A stretch of DNA of 43,986 nucleotides from Muribaculaceae bacterium (GCA_017405965.1 JAFQZK010000028.1:1-43986); one strand, 5' to 3'. Positions 15,824 through 25,117 are shown, numbered from the stretch's first letter. Notes: a model not told the origin generated them from the sequence alone. Numbers and translations: made by a program.

Positions 15824-16747
15824 ATGAAAAAGACATTGCTTCATACAACCCTGTTTGGCCTTCTCCTCTTGTTGCCGACAGCGGCGGGTGCTTTCGACTT
15901 CGAGGTCGATGGGATTTTCTACAACATCAATAGCGATAATGCCTCGGTATCGGTAACCTACGAAACCACCGCTTTCAGAACCTATACTGGGAATGTGGTC
16001 ATCCCCGACACTGTGACACACAATGGTGTTGACTATCCTGTTACAGCTATCGGCAACAGTACCTTCTTTTACTGCTATGACATGACCAGTGTGACAATCC
16101 CTAACACGGTCACCTCGATAGGGTATTATGCCTTCTCGGGTTGTGCCCAATTGACCGAAATCATTCTCCCCGAAACGCTCGTCAGCATCGGGAACTGTGC
16201 GTTTGAGAATTGCCATGGCTTGACCGAGGTCGTGATTCCGGATGCTGTTACCACCCTTGGGCAGGACCCCTTCTTCAACTGCCGTCAACTGGAACGTGTT
16301 GTTATCGGTCGTTCAGTCAGTTCCGTCGGAAGCTTTCTTTTCAGCGGCTGCACTAAGTTGTCAAGTGTGACCTGCTGGCCAACAACCCCTCCCGCTTGCC
16401 ATGCTGCGTTATTTATTCACTACGACGTGTATGCCAATGCTACGCTGCATGTTCCGCCCGAATCGCTTGATGCCTACCAAGCGGCTATGTTCTGGAAGGA
16501 ATTCTCCCAGATCGTTGGAGATGCAACAGTTGGCATACCTGGCGATGTGAATGGTGATGGCGAGGTAACCGTTGCCGATGCCAACAACACCATTCACATT
16601 ATTATTAATGGAGGTGGCAGTGGCGGCCATTCCCGCGTGCCTGGCGATGGAGATGAGCGCCCCGTTATTGGTGACGTCAACGGCGACGGCGAGGTCAACA
16701 TCGCCGACATCAACGCCATCATCGATTACATCCTCGGGAATGCGTAA
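15824..16747 (+). CDS. Secreted BspA-type LRR protein with dockerin-like tail
   Basis: 307 aa. It has a signal peptide (LLHTTLFGLLLLLPTAAGAF), LRR_5/BspA repeats at about 55-190 (MTSVTIPNTVTSIGYYAFSGCAQL-type units) and two EF-hand-like dockerin repeats near the end: GDVNGDGEVTVADANN (about 241-256) and GDVNGDGEVNIADINA. They are split by a glycine-rich insert of about 20 residues (GGGSGGHSRVPGDGDERP). The repeats have the D-x-N-x-D-G Ca2+-loop pattern of type I dockerins, which bind cohesins. No catalytic domain is present. The next gene has the same design and an almost identical 3' end. Confidence 0.85.
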   Translation: MKKTLLHTTLFGLLLLLPTAAGAFDFEVDGIFYNINSDNASVSVTYETTAFRTYTGNVVIPDTVTHNGVDYPVTAIGNSTFFYCYDMTSVTIPNTVTSIGYYAFSGCAQLTEIILPETLVSIGNCAFENCHGLTEVVIPDAVTTLGQDPFFNCRQLERVVIGRSVSSVGSFLFSGCTKLSSVTCWPTTPPACHAALFIHYDVYANATLHVPPESLDAYQAAMFWKEFSQIVGDATVGIPGDVNGDGEVTVADANNTIHIIINGGGSGGHSRVPGDGDERPVIGDVNGDGEVNIADINAIIDYILGNA

Positions 16748-16823
16748 TGACTGAGTTTTTGATATTATCGGCAATCGGAATAATTGCAAATGAGTATAAT
16801 GATATACTGATAATGGCAACATC

Positions 16824-17954
16824 ATGAAGAGATTACTGTTTATCACCCTATTAATAACATATGCCTCACTGGCAGGACATGCCGTCATCGAGGTTGACGG
16901 TGTGTTCTATAATACCTATTGGGCCGGTTCGCACCAAGAGGCTATGGTCGTTGTGGGCGACACCTATGATCAAGACAAGGAGATCAACTATACAGGCTTG
17001 GTTCACGCCAACATCCGCGACAGTGTCTCTTTTGATGGAACCACCATGCTGCCTGTCTCCAAAATTGGCTGGGTTGCCTTTCAATGGGCTACCGACCTTG
17101 AAGAGGTCACTATCCCCAATACGGTTAAAATCATCGACGAGGCGGCATTCAACCTGTGTCCCAAATTGCGCAGCATCACTATCCCCAACAGCGTTGTCAC
17201 CATCGAGGAATGGGGCATTGCCCACAACGAGTCACTCAGGGAACTGCATCTGGGCAGCGGAGCGGTCAATTTGGACAACTGCGCCATTGTGGGCAATACA
17301 GCCCTCGAAGTCATTACCGTTGACGAGAACAACCCCGTCTATGACTCGAGAAATAATTGTAATGGCATCATCACAACGGTGAACAACAGCATGGTCCATG
17401 ACCGGCACATATTGTTCACGGCCTGCTCACGCACAGTCTTGCCTCGGGAGGTGACATGGATTGCACGCGGTGCTTATCAACATCAAGGTATCACCATGGT
17501 CATTCTGCCTGCCCAGATTACCAATCTTGAGTATACCTGCTTTGAAGGATGTGAATATCTGACCGAGATTTACAACTTCAGCCATGATCCACAGGGCTGC
17601 ATGAGTACCACTTTTGAAGACTACCATTACGAGAACTGCACATTGTATGTTCCGCGTGGCACTAAAGAAATCTACGAGCAAGTTCCCGTCTGGGGGTCTT
17701 TCAGGCATATTGAGGAGTTTGATGCCACCACGATTATCCCTGGTGACGTCAACGGCGACGGCGAGATTACCGTTGCCGATGCTAACAACACCATTCACAT
17801 TATTATAAATGGTGGTAGCAGTGGCGGCCATTCCCGAGTACCCAACCCTGATGGTGGCGGATGGATCAACATTAACGACGTGAATGGCGACGGCGAGGTC
17901 AACATCGCCGACATCAACGCCATCATCGATTACATCCTCGGGAATGCGCATTAA
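16824..17954 (+). CDS. Secreted LRR protein with dockerin-like tail
   Basis: 376 aa, paralogue of the preceding gene and 76 nt behind it. It has a short signal peptide (LLFITLLITYASLAGHA), about four LRR_5 units (LEEVTIPNTVKIIDEAAFNLCPKL, LRSITIPNSVVTIEEWGIAH), a longer middle part with ENNPVYDSRNNCNGII typical of BspA proteins, and a dockerin-like tail with two GDVNGDGE/NDVNGDGE loops separated by a GGSSGGHSRVP linker. The final 57 nt before the stop region are identical to those of the preceding gene, while the rest is diverged, so the tail is exchanged or conserved as a module. It is probably cotranscribed. Confidence 0.85.
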   Translation: MKRLLFITLLITYASLAGHAVIEVDGVFYNTYWAGSHQEAMVVVGDTYDQDKEINYTGLVHANIRDSVSFDGTTMLPVSKIGWVAFQWATDLEEVTIPNTVKIIDEAAFNLCPKLRSITIPNSVVTIEEWGIAHNESLRELHLGSGAVNLDNCAIVGNTALEVITVDENNPVYDSRNNCNGIITTVNNSMVHDRHILFTACSRTVLPREVTWIARGAYQHQGITMVILPAQITNLEYTCFEGCEYLTEIYNFSHDPQGCMSTTFEDYHYENCTLYVPRGTKEIYEQVPVWGSFRHIEEFDATTIIPGDVNGDGEITVADANNTIHIIINGGSSGGHSRVPNPDGGGWININDVNGDGEVNIADINAIIDYILGNAH

Positions 17955-18276
17955 TCATTTCATCCGTCTGTACAATGGCAAAATTGCAGGATTTTTCAGC
18001 CCGAAAAAAGTGAAATGAAGTTCATTTCACACCAAGTGAATTAATTGTTTAATAGATACTTGTAAATCAGCGCTTTATGATGTGTAAAGTGAAGTCAAAA
18101 ACCTACCGAAATCCTTGGTTGTAACCATCTGTTTGCTATAACTTTGCAATCGACAAATGATGTCAATCCAGCGCCCGAAAAAACACCCAAATGGGTATTG
18201 CGGAACAACCTGGCAAGATCGATCTTTGCATGAGAGTAAACAGTGATTATTATAAACCAATTAAAAATATTTTGAA
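17955..18276. promoter_or_regulatory. Intergenic region: palindrome and promoter of the beta-barrel gene
   Basis: 322 nt. GTGAAATGAA (18010-18019) and TTCATTTCAC (18021-18030) form a perfect palindrome with one central base, operator-like. The promoter is TTGG (18115-18118), 20 nt, TAACTTTG (18139-18146). The remaining ~130-nt 5' leader has a small ACCCAAATGGGT hairpin and no ORF. Confidence 0.6.
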
Positions 18277-18783
18277 ATGAGAAAAAAGATTCTTTTGTTC
18301 TTTGTGATGGCAACGGCTATGTTGATGGCCAATGCCGAGAGTGGCGAATGGGCTGTAGGCGGCCAGGTGGTCTATGGCACTAAGGCCGAGACGGCGGGTC
18401 TTGGGCTGCATGTGAAGCACTGCTTCACCGAAGCCTTGAGGGCCAATTTGTCGAGCAACTACTACTTCAAGCACCATGGGGTGAATGCCTTTGACGTGAA
18501 TCTCGAGGCCAATTACCTATTCAACGTGGGCGAGAAGGTGCGTCTTTATCCCTTGGCTGGTGTGGTCTTGGGCATTTGGCATGCCGATGGCGTGAACGTG
18601 AGCTACGGCGGCATGAATTTTGGTGTTGACGGCAAGACCGAGTCGAAATTCGGCGGCAATGTGGGCGGCGGTTTTGAATATCTTGTGAGCGACCATTTAG
18701 GCTTGAATGCCGAGGTCAAGTACCAGATCATCAGCCATGCCAGCCAGGTGGTGTTCGGCATCGGTGCCTCCTATAGGTTTTAA
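18277..18783 (+). CDS. Small outer-membrane beta-barrel protein
   Basis: 168 aa. A signal peptide (ILLFFVMATAMLMANA) precedes alternating amphipathic strands (EWAVGGQVVYG, LRANLSSNYYF, VNLEANYLF, KFGGNVGGGFEYLV, LNAEVKYQI) and a terminal strand ending GIGASYRF with the barrel-type final Phe. It fits the OMP_b-brl family of 8-stranded porin-like proteins. No ligand can be inferred. It has its own promoter and a long leader; a gap of 40 nt separates it from the large surface protein downstream. Confidence 0.8.
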   Translation: MRKKILLFFVMATAMLMANAESGEWAVGGQVVYGTKAETAGLGLHVKHCFTEALRANLSSNYYFKHHGVNAFDVNLEANYLFNVGEKVRLYPLAGVVLGIWHADGVNVSYGGMNFGVDGKTESKFGGNVGGGFEYLVSDHLGLNAEVKYQIISHASQVVFGIGASYRF

Positions 18784-18823
18784 ACTGTAAATGTGAGTGT
18801 AACTTTTTAAAACAAATACGATT

Positions 18824-21022
18824 ATGAACACAAAACAATTCTTCAGGACTGCTGCATTGATGCTTGTTGCACTTGCAGCGATGATGCCAGCCACGATGGC
18901 AGCCTACGATTTTCAGGAAGGCGGCATCTACTATCTTGTGAGCGGTAATGAGGTGGCGGTGACCTATGAGACCTCGAACGGCGGTAGCTACAGCGGCGAC
19001 GTGGTGATTCCCGAGACTGTGACACACGCCGGAGTGGAATATGCTGTGACCGCTATTGCTAACAGCGCTTTTTGTCATTGCTATGGCCTGACCAGTATCG
19101 AAATCCCCAACTCAATCCGCAGCATCGGCCACCATGCGTTCCTGCATTGCGAGAAATTGCAGCAGGTCGTTGTCCCCAACTCGGTCATCAGCATGGGCCG
19201 TTGCGCCTTCCACTGGTGTACGGGGCTGAAGTCGGCTGTGATAGGCAACTCTGTGCCCGTGATTGACGAGTATGCCTTCCAGTACTGCTATCAGTTGACC
19301 GACGTGGTAATCGGCTCATCGGTGACTCGTCTCGAGACCAAGCCGTTCTTTGATTGCTACGCGTTGCGCAATGTAACCTGCCTGGCTCCCACGCCTCCCC
19401 AAATGATTGAGTGGTATAGTTTTGACGGCTCTAATTACAGCAATGTCACTGTTCACGTTCCTGGCGGTTCGTTGGCCGCCTACAAGGCAGATCCCTATTG
19501 GGGTTTGTTCAAGAGTTATGTGAGCCTGACCAAGGCCACCTCAATCACCTTGGACCAGGCGCTGGTGACCCTGAACGGTGGCGAAGAGGTGCAGCTCACG
19601 GCTACCGTCCTGCCTGCCGATGCCAGCGGTGCACTGCAGTGGGCTTCGAACAACACCAATGTAGCGACTGTTGACGCGAGTGGCGTCGTGAGGGGTGTGG
19701 GCTCTGGCGAGGCCATTATCACCGCCACCACGCTCGACGGCACTGAACTGTCGGCACAATGTGTCGTGCGCGTTCGCTCAACAGGAGTGCAGCGCGACAA
19801 CGTGCTCACCTTGCCCCCAGTGGTTATGGTGGAGTCAGGCATGAATTATGAACTGCCCGTGGCGATGCGCAATCTGGCCGGAATCAGTGCCCTGCAGTGT
19901 GACCTCGTGTTGCCCGAGGGTATTGAACTGGCACAGGAAGACGGCCACTATCTGATTGACGTGAACAGCGAGCGCCTTGCTTCGAGCCACACCTTGAGCA
20001 TCAGGCAACTCCCGTCGGGTGACTTGAGGATACTCATCACCTCGTTGGTGGCCGACCCCTTCAATGGTAACGACGGTGACTTGTTTGTATTGCACCTGAA
20101 TGTAGCTTCTGATGCACAAGAGGGCCTTTACCCCGTGCAAATCAACAACGTCGTGATGGCCGACGTCAACGCGTTGACCTATCATGCGCCCGATGTCGCT
20201 GCCAACTTTGTCGTGAAGAATACCCTGAAGGGTGATGCCAACGGTGACGGTATGGTCGATGTGGGTGACTATGTGACCACTGCCAATTACATCATGGAAC
20301 TGAACCCCGAACCGTTCATGTTCAAGGGAGCCGATGTCGATGAGAACGGAACCATCGACGTGGGCGACCTCGTGGGCATCACCAACATCATCATGGGCGA
20401 CTATGAGCCTAATGCCGAGCCTGAATCTGAGGGTGGGGTTGAGATGGTAGGCACATGCGCCAACAGTGGGAATACCTGCACCATGACCCTCGAACTCACC
20501 AATGACATGACCCTGACCGCTTGGCAGATGGACATCTCCCTGCCCGAGGGCATGACGCTGCAACAGGCCGCCCTCACCTCGCGTGCCGCTGGCCACTACC
20601 TGGTGATGGCAGGTCAGGAGAATGGCCGTGTAAAGTTGTTGGGCTCCTCACCCCTTAATGCCGAGGTGCTGGGCAACGAGGGTGCTTTGCTCACGCTTAC
20701 GCTCGACAACAATTGTGGCGACGGTGAAGTGACGTTTGACAACATCGTGCTGGCCGAGCCCGACATGACCACCCACAGGGTAGGAGCCTTCAAGGTGAAT
20801 GCCAATGGCAGCAGTGTCAAGGAAATCAAGAGCGATGTGCGCATCTATGCCCAGGGCGACAACATCATCGTCGAGACGCCTGTCGAGACCACGGTTGAGT
20901 TGATGACCCCCAATGGCATGACGCGAGTCGAGAAGGCCGAAGCCGGTATCAACACCTACCGTGCCGACCGCGGCATCATCATCGTGCGCGCTGCTGGTCA
21001 AGTGGCAAAATTCAGAATCTAA
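18824..21022 (+). CDS. Modular surface protein: LRR, Big_2, two cohesin-like domains, dockerin-like repeats, sorting tail
   Basis: 732 aa. It has a signal peptide, BspA/LRR_5 repeats (about 60-200) and a Big_2 Ig-like domain (about 232-315). A cohesin-like beta domain follows (about 325-465; NLAGISALQCDLVLPEGI, then LRILITSLVADPFNGNDGDLFVL), then dockerin-like repeats (GDANGDGMVDVGDYVTTANY and ADVDENGTIDVGDLVGITNI, about 468-525), a second cohesin-like domain (about 535-665; LTAWQMDISLPEGM) and a C-terminal module ending IIIVRAAGQVAKFRI, like a T9SS sorting tail. The first ~315 and last ~65 residues align with the 383-aa protein at 4670, and the 3' flank (ATACTGATTCATAA) is also shared. It has both binding partners of a cohesin/dockerin pair in one chain. 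Confidence 0.8.
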   Translation: MNTKQFFRTAALMLVALAAMMPATMAAYDFQEGGIYYLVSGNEVAVTYETSNGGSYSGDVVIPETVTHAGVEYAVTAIANSAFCHCYGLTSIEIPNSIRSIGHHAFLHCEKLQQVVVPNSVISMGRCAFHWCTGLKSAVIGNSVPVIDEYAFQYCYQLTDVVIGSSVTRLETKPFFDCYALRNVTCLAPTPPQMIEWYSFDGSNYSNVTVHVPGGSLAAYKADPYWGLFKSYVSLTKATSITLDQALVTLNGGEEVQLTATVLPADASGALQWASNNTNVATVDASGVVRGVGSGEAIITATTLDGTELSAQCVVRVRSTGVQRDNVLTLPPVVMVESGMNYELPVAMRNLAGISALQCDLVLPEGIELAQEDGHYLIDVNSERLASSHTLSIRQLPSGDLRILITSLVADPFNGNDGDLFVLHLNVASDAQEGLYPVQINNVVMADVNALTYHAPDVAANFVVKNTLKGDANGDGMVDVGDYVTTANYIMELNPEPFMFKGADVDENGTIDVGDLVGITNIIMGDYEPNAEPESEGGVEMVGTCANSGNTCTMTLELTNDMTLTAWQMDISLPEGMTLQQAALTSRAAGHYLVMAGQENGRVKLLGSSPLNAEVLGNEGALLTLTLDNNCGDGEVTFDNIVLAEPDMTTHRVGAFKVNANGSSVKEIKSDVRIYAQGDNIIVETPVETTVELMTPNGMTRVEKAEAGINTYRADRGIIIVRAAGQVAKFRI

Positions 21023-21058
21023 GCAGCTATACTGATTCATAAACGTTCAATAGTTAAC

Positions 21059-21093
21059 GGGCGTGGCACCAGCAATAGTGCCGCGCTCTTTTT
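21059..21093 (+). terminator. Rho-independent terminator
   Basis: GGGCGTGGCAC (21059-21069) pairs with GTGCCGCGCTC (21078-21088), followed by TTTTT. It ends the surface-protein transcript. The next ~80 nt hold only a small TCGGCC/GGCCGA hairpin (21140-21155). Confidence 0.8.
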
Positions 21094-21177
21094 ATCTTGA
21101 ATTGAGGGTGTTGCAAAACATCAGTTGACTAAGTTTTAATCGGCCTAACGGCCGAGAAATCAAAATAAAATGTATTT

Positions 21178-21401
21178 AACGTGAGTTCGACGAAAATAAA
21201 TTACTGATAATCAATACCTCCCTTAGGGGAGGTGCCCGTTAGGGCGGAGGAGGGGGAGGGCGGAGGAGGAGTATGATTTGTCCTTAATTTATTCTCAGGT
21301 AGTATCAACGCCCCCGCCGCTCACGCGGCACCCCCTCTTATCAAAGAGGGGGAGTTGCTGACGCACTGAATTACAGTGAACTTTTTCGTAGAACTCACGT
21401 T
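21178..21401. mobile_element. MITE-like element with 19-bp terminal inverted repeats
   Basis: AACGTGAGTTCGACGAAAA (21178-21196) is repeated inverted as TTTTCGTAGAACTCACGTT (21383-21401) with one mismatch. The 224-bp interior has no ORF but several hairpins: CCTCCCTTAGGGGAGG, GCCCGTTAGGGC, GCCGCTCACGCGGC and CCCCCTCTTATCAAAGAGGGGG. It sits upstream of the thrS promoter. No transposase or clear target duplication is seen. Confidence 0.65.
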
Positions 21402-21475
21402 GATTTTGATGATTTTGGCTGCGGCGAAGTTAGGCGGCGTCGAGACATAAAAAATGAAAAAATCGGTTTTTTCAT

Positions 21476-21506
21476 TTTGTTCTGTCCTCGACTTGCACTA
21501 CCTTTG
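21476..21506 (+). promoter_or_regulatory. Promoter of thrS
   Basis: TTTG (21476-21479), 19 nt, TACCTTTG (21499-21506). The leader contains a GTTGTGC/GCACAAC hairpin (21520-21542) 28 nt before the ATG. No T-box features are visible. Confidence 0.8.
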
Positions 21507-21570
21507 CAAGTTAAAATATGTTGTGCTGTTGTAGGGCACAACGCAAACATTTAATTATCAACATCTTATT

Positions 21571-23505
21571 ATGATTAACATCAAGTTTCCTGACGGCAAT
21601 GTACGTCAATACGAGAGCGGAGTGACGCCTCTGGACATTGCCAAGAGTATTAGCGAAGGCTTTGCACGCAACGTGCTGGCCGCATCATTAAACGACGAGG
21701 AATGGGATATCTCACGCCCCATTTGTATGGATGGCGATATCAAGTTCTTCAAGTGGGAGGACGCCGAGGGCAAGCACGCCTTCTGGCACACATCGGCACA
21801 CTTGTTGGCCGAGGCCCTGCAGGAGCTGTACCCCAAGGTGCAGTTCGGTATCGGTCCGGCTATCGAGAACGGTTTCTACTATGACATCGATACCGGTGGC
21901 ACCCCCTTGACCGACGCCGACTTCGCCAAGATTGAAAAGAAGATGATGGAACTCGTGCAGAAGAACGAGGACGTTGTCCGTGCCGACATCAGCAAGGCCG
22001 ATGCCTTGAAGTTCTTCGGCGACAAGGGCCAAACCCTCAAATGCGAGCTCATCAATGACCTGGAAGACGGTCACATCACTACATATACCCAGGGCAACTT
22101 CACCGACCTGTGCCGTGGCCCGCACATCCCCTCGACCGGCGTGATCAAGGCCGTGAAGGTGATGTCGCTCGCCGGCGCCTACTGGCGCGGTGACGAGAAC
22201 CGTCCCCAGCTCACCCGCGTCTATGGTATCTCCTTCCCCAAGAAGAAGATGCTCGACGAGTACCTCGTGCTGCTCGAGGAGGCCAAGAAACGCGACCACC
22301 GCAAGATCGGTAAGGAGATGGAGCTGTTCGCCTTCTCGCCCAACGTGGGCCAGGGTCTGCCCCTGTGGCTCCCGAAGGGTGCCGCCCTGCGCAACCGTCT
22401 GCAGGACATGCTGGCCAAGATTCAGAAGCGCTACGGCTACCAGCAGGTGATCACGCCGCACATCGGCAACAAGTTGCTGTATGTGACCAGTGGCCACTAT
22501 GCCAAGTACGGCAAGGACTCGTTCCGTCCCATCACCACGCCCGAGGAGGGTGAGGAGTACATGCTCAAGCCCATGAACTGCCCCCACCACTGCGAGATCT
22601 ACAAGACTTCGCCCCGCAGCTACCGTGACCTGCCCATCCGCTATGCCGAGTTCGGTACCGTTTACCGCTACGAGCAGAGTGGTGAGCTGCACGGCCTGAC
22701 CCGCGTGCGCAGCTTCACTCAGGACGATGCCCACCTGTTCTGCACCCCCGACCAGCTCAAGCAGGAGTTCCTGGGTGTGATGGACATCATCTCGTTTATC
22801 TTCAAGGTGTTCGGCTTCAACTACGAGGCTCAGATCTCGCTGCGTGACCCCAACAACAAGGAGAAGTATGTGGGTAGCGACGAGGTTTGGGAGAAGGCCG
22901 AGCGTGCCATCGTCGAGGCCTGTGAGGAGAAAGGTCTTGTGGCCAAGCAGGTGACCGGTGAGGCCGCCTTCTACGGTCCCAAGCTCGACTTCATGGTCAA
23001 GGACGCCTTGGGCCGCCGCTGGCAGCTGGGTACCATCCAGGTGGACTACAACCTGCCCGAGCGCTTCCAGCTCGAGTACACCGGTGCCGACAACCAGAAG
23101 CATCGTCCCGTGATGATTCACCGCGCCCCCTTCGGCTCGCTGGAGCGTTTCGTGGCCGTGCTGCTCGAGCACACCGCCGGCAAGCTGCCGCTGTGGCTCG
23201 TGCCCGACCAGTGCGTCGTGCTTCCCATCAGCGAGAAGTTCAACGACTATGCCCACCATGTAGCCGACGAGTTGAACAAGCTCGACGTGCGTGCCATCGT
23301 CGATGACCGCAACGAGAAAATCGGTCGCAAGATCCGTGACAACGAGCTCAAACGCATCCCTTACCTGCTCATTGTTGGTGAAAAAGAAGCCAGCTGTGAA
23401 GAAATTTCTATAAGAAAACAGGGCGAAGGTGATCAAGGTTCGAAAAAAATTACTACCTTTGCGGCCGATATTAATCGCGAAGTGGCAGAAATGACCAACT
23501 TTTAA
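21571..23505 (+). CDS. thrS: Threonyl-tRNA synthetase
   Basis: Charges tRNA-Thr with threonine and edits Ser-tRNA-Thr; cytoplasmic. At 644 aa it is full length and has the standard domain order: N-terminal TGS domain (1-60), the editing/SAD domain with [11 protein letters not shown] and the zinc-type [10 protein letters not shown], and the class II catalytic core. The core shows [36 protein letters not shown] and the motif 3 region [15 protein letters not shown]. The C-terminal anticodon-binding domain contains [11 protein letters not shown]. The start at 21571 is supported by the promoter and the conserved N-terminus. It leads the thrS-infC-rpmI-rplT order that is widely conserved in bacteria. 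Confidence 0.97.
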   Translation: MINIKFPDGNVRQYESGVTPLDIAKSISEGFARNVLAASLNDEEWDISRPICMDGDIKFFKWEDAEGKHAFWHTSAHLLAEALQELYPKVQFGIGPAIENGFYYDIDTGGTPLTDADFAKIEKKMMELVQKNEDVVRADISKADALKFFGDKGQTLKCELINDLEDGHITTYTQGNFTDLCRGPHIPSTGVIKAVKVMSLAGAYWRGDENRPQLTRVYGISFPKKKMLDEYLVLLEEAKKRDHRKIGKEMELFAFSPNVGQGLPLWLPKGAALRNRLQDMLAKIQKRYGYQQVITPHIGNKLLYVTSGHYAKYGKDSFRPITTPEEGEEYMLKPMNCPHHCEIYKTSPRSYRDLPIRYAEFGTVYRYEQSGELHGLTRVRSFTQDDAHLFCTPDQLKQEFLGVMDIISFIFKVFGFNYEAQISLRDPNNKEKYVGSDEVWEKAERAIVEACEEKGLVAKQVTGEAAFYGPKLDFMVKDALGRRWQLGTIQVDYNLPERFQLEYTGADNQKHRPVMIHRAPFGSLERFVAVLLEHTAGKLPLWLVPDQCVVLPISEKFNDYAHHVADELNKLDVRAIVDDRNEKIGRKIRDNELKRIPYLLIVGEKEASCEEISIRKQGEGDQGSKKITTFAADINREVAEMTNF

Positions 23506-23507
23506 GC

Positions 23508-23539
23508 CACTTCCGTGCGGCGTGTGCCGTGTGGAAGTG
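23508..23539 (+). promoter_or_regulatory. Hairpin between thrS and infC
   Basis: CACTTCC (23508-23514) pairs with GGAAGTG (23533-23539), with an inner CGGC/GCCG stem. No strong T tract follows, so it may be a partial terminator or an RNA processing site. Confidence 0.5.
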
Positions 23540-23580
23540 CTTGATTGTCACGATAATACTAACAATTGTAAAACTGCTGA

Positions 23581-24258
23581 ATGAACAAAAAACCGTATCG
23601 TCCCGGGCCTAAGCGCCCGAGCAATGCCACGAGGCCCCGAGGCCGTAATCGCCAGATGGGCGGCAAAAAAGAAGACACCAACCCGATAAACGATGAAATT
23701 CGTGCGAGTGAGGTGCGCCTGGTGGGTGACAACGTGGAGCAGGGCATCTATCCCATCGATGAGGCCCTTAAAATCGCCGAGGGTTTGGAGCTGGATTTGA
23801 TCCTGATCGCCCCTCAAGCCGAGCCCCCCGTGTGCCGCGTGATGGACTACCAGAAGTTCAAGTTCCAACAGCGCAAGCACGCCAAGGAACAGAAGGCCAA
23901 GTCCACCAAACTCGTGGTCAAGGAAATTCGTTTCGGACCACAGACCGACGAGCATGACTACAACTTCAAGTTGAAACATGCCATCGGGTTCCTCAAGGAA
24001 GGTGCCAAGGTGAAGAGCTATGTCTTCTTCAAGGGACGTTCCATCCTGTTCAAGGAACAGGGCGAGGTACTGCTCCTCAGGTTCGCCAATGACCTGGAGG
24101 AATATGGTAAGCTGGATCAGATGCCAGTGCTCGAGGGAAAGCGCATGACCATCATGCTCTCGCCCAAGAAGCCCGGCAGCGGCAAGAAGAAGGATGCCCC
24201 CGCACCCGACAACAGAGCCGATCAGCAGGACAATGACAACACTCCCGTTGAGGAGTAA
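23581..24258 (+). CDS. infC: Translation initiation factor IF-3
   Basis: Binds the 30S subunit, prevents 50S association and checks start-codon pairing. 225 aa, including a basic N-terminal extension of about 35 residues ([19 protein letters not shown]) and an acidic/disordered C-terminal tail. The core is standard: [38 protein letters not shown], then [13 protein letters not shown] and the C-terminal domain [20 protein letters not shown] ... [10 protein letters not shown]. The start here is an ordinary ATG, without the rare AUU-type codon used for autoregulation in enterobacteria. Confidence 0.95.
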   Translation: MNKKPYRPGPKRPSNATRPRGRNRQMGGKKEDTNPINDEIRASEVRLVGDNVEQGIYPIDEALKIAEGLELDLILIAPQAEPPVCRVMDYQKFKFQQRKHAKEQKAKSTKLVVKEIRFGPQTDEHDYNFKLKHAIGFLKEGAKVKSYVFFKGRSILFKEQGEVLLLRFANDLEEYGKLDQMPVLEGKRMTIMLSPKKPGSGKKKDAPAPDNRADQQDNDNTPVEE

Positions 24259-24293
24259 GACGTTGTTTTGAAGGCGTTCAACAACAGCGTCTT
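24257..24293 (+). promoter_or_regulatory. Hairpin between infC and rpmI
   Basis: AAGACG (24257-24262) pairs with CGTCTT (24288-24293), with an inner TTGTT/AACAA stem. It overlaps the infC stop; possibly a processing or attenuation site in the ribosomal-protein operon. Confidence 0.45.
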
Positions 24294-24376
24294 TACACGT
24301 GAGAAAGAAGAGCATCAGGCTTGGTAAGTGCCTGGTCTCGATTAATTAATAATTACATTTTTTAAACTAAAACAAA

Positions 24377-24571
24377 ATGCCAAAAGTTAAGACGAATTCC
24401 GCTGCGAAGAAAAGGTTCACCTTTACCGGCACCGGAAAGATTAAAAGAAGACATGCTTACAAGAGTCACATCCTGACCAAGAAGAGCAAGAAGCGTAAAC
24501 GTAACCTGGGTAAGATGAGCATCGTGGACAAGGCCAACTTGAACATCGTGCGTCAGCTCCTGGTGAAGTAA
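24377..24571 (+). CDS. rpmI: 50S ribosomal protein L35
   Basis: Large-subunit protein, 64 aa, the normal length. It is strongly basic, with the signature [38 protein letters not shown]. It sits between infC and rplT as in most bacteria. The ATG follows an AT-rich stretch without a Shine-Dalgarno, usual for this phylum. Confidence 0.97.
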   Translation: MPKVKTNSAAKKRFTFTGTGKIKRRHAYKSHILTKKSKKRKRNLGKMSIVDKANLNIVRQLLVK

Positions 24572-24679
24572 TCAATTCAACATTCTTTTAATCACAAGAT
24601 TTTTATCTTTTATTTATTAACCGAATGTCTAGCTCAAAGTGCCGGAAACGGCCGCTAGCAATCAAAACAATTTAAAAAA

Positions 24680-25033
24680 ATGCCAAGATCAGTTAATCAC
24701 GTGGCTTCAAGAGCCAAACGCAAGAAAATCTTAAAACTTACAAGGGGTTACTTTGGCGCTCGCAAGAACGTCTGGACCGTTGCTAAGAACACCTGGGAGA
24801 AGGGTTTGACCTACGCTTACGCCGATCGTAAGAAGAAAAAACGCAACTTCCGCGCGCTGTGGATCCAGCGTATCAACGCTGCCGCTCGCATGGAGGACCT
24901 CTCCTACAGCAAGCTGATGGGCCTGATTCACAAGGCTGGTATCGAGATCAACCGCAAGGTGCTCGCCGACCTGGCTATGAACAATCCCGCCGCTTTCAAG
25001 GCTATCGTTGACGAGGCTAAGAAGCACGCCTAA
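24680..25033 (+). CDS. rplT: 50S ribosomal protein L20
   Basis: Early-assembly 23S rRNA-binding protein of 117 aa with the standard sequence ([24 protein letters not shown], then [24 protein letters not shown] and [15 protein letters not shown]). It is last in the operon. A strong terminator follows. Whether L20 represses the operon here, as in E. coli and Bacillus, cannot be told from sequence. Confidence 0.97.
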   Translation: MPRSVNHVASRAKRKKILKLTRGYFGARKNVWTVAKNTWEKGLTYAYADRKKKKRNFRALWIQRINAAARMEDLSYSKLMGLIHKAGIEINRKVLADLAMNNPAAFKAIVDEAKKHA

Positions 25034-25075
25034 TCAACAGGTTCATTCCAAAGATTTAATTCCGCAAAATGCTAC

Positions 25076-25117
25076 CAGGCTCCAAGAGGGTAACCCCTCA
25101 AGGAGCCTGTTTTTTTT
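25076..25117 (+). terminator. Terminator of the thrS-rplT operon
   Basis: CAGGCTCC (25076-25083) pairs with GGAGCCTG (25102-25109), extended by an inner GAGGG/CCCTC stem, followed directly by eight T. Confidence 0.93.

Noticed and set aside
21507-21570. T-box leader before thrS
   Set aside because: The leader is only ~60 nt with one short hairpin; there is no T-box sequence or specifier loop.
21712-23436. Long minus-strand ORF (574 codons) opposite thrS
   Set aside because: It is antisense to a fully conserved synthetase; its Leu/Val/Gly/His-rich composition is typical of the opposite strand of GC-rich coding DNA. The same applies to the 515-codon ORF opposite the TonB receptor (2126-3673).
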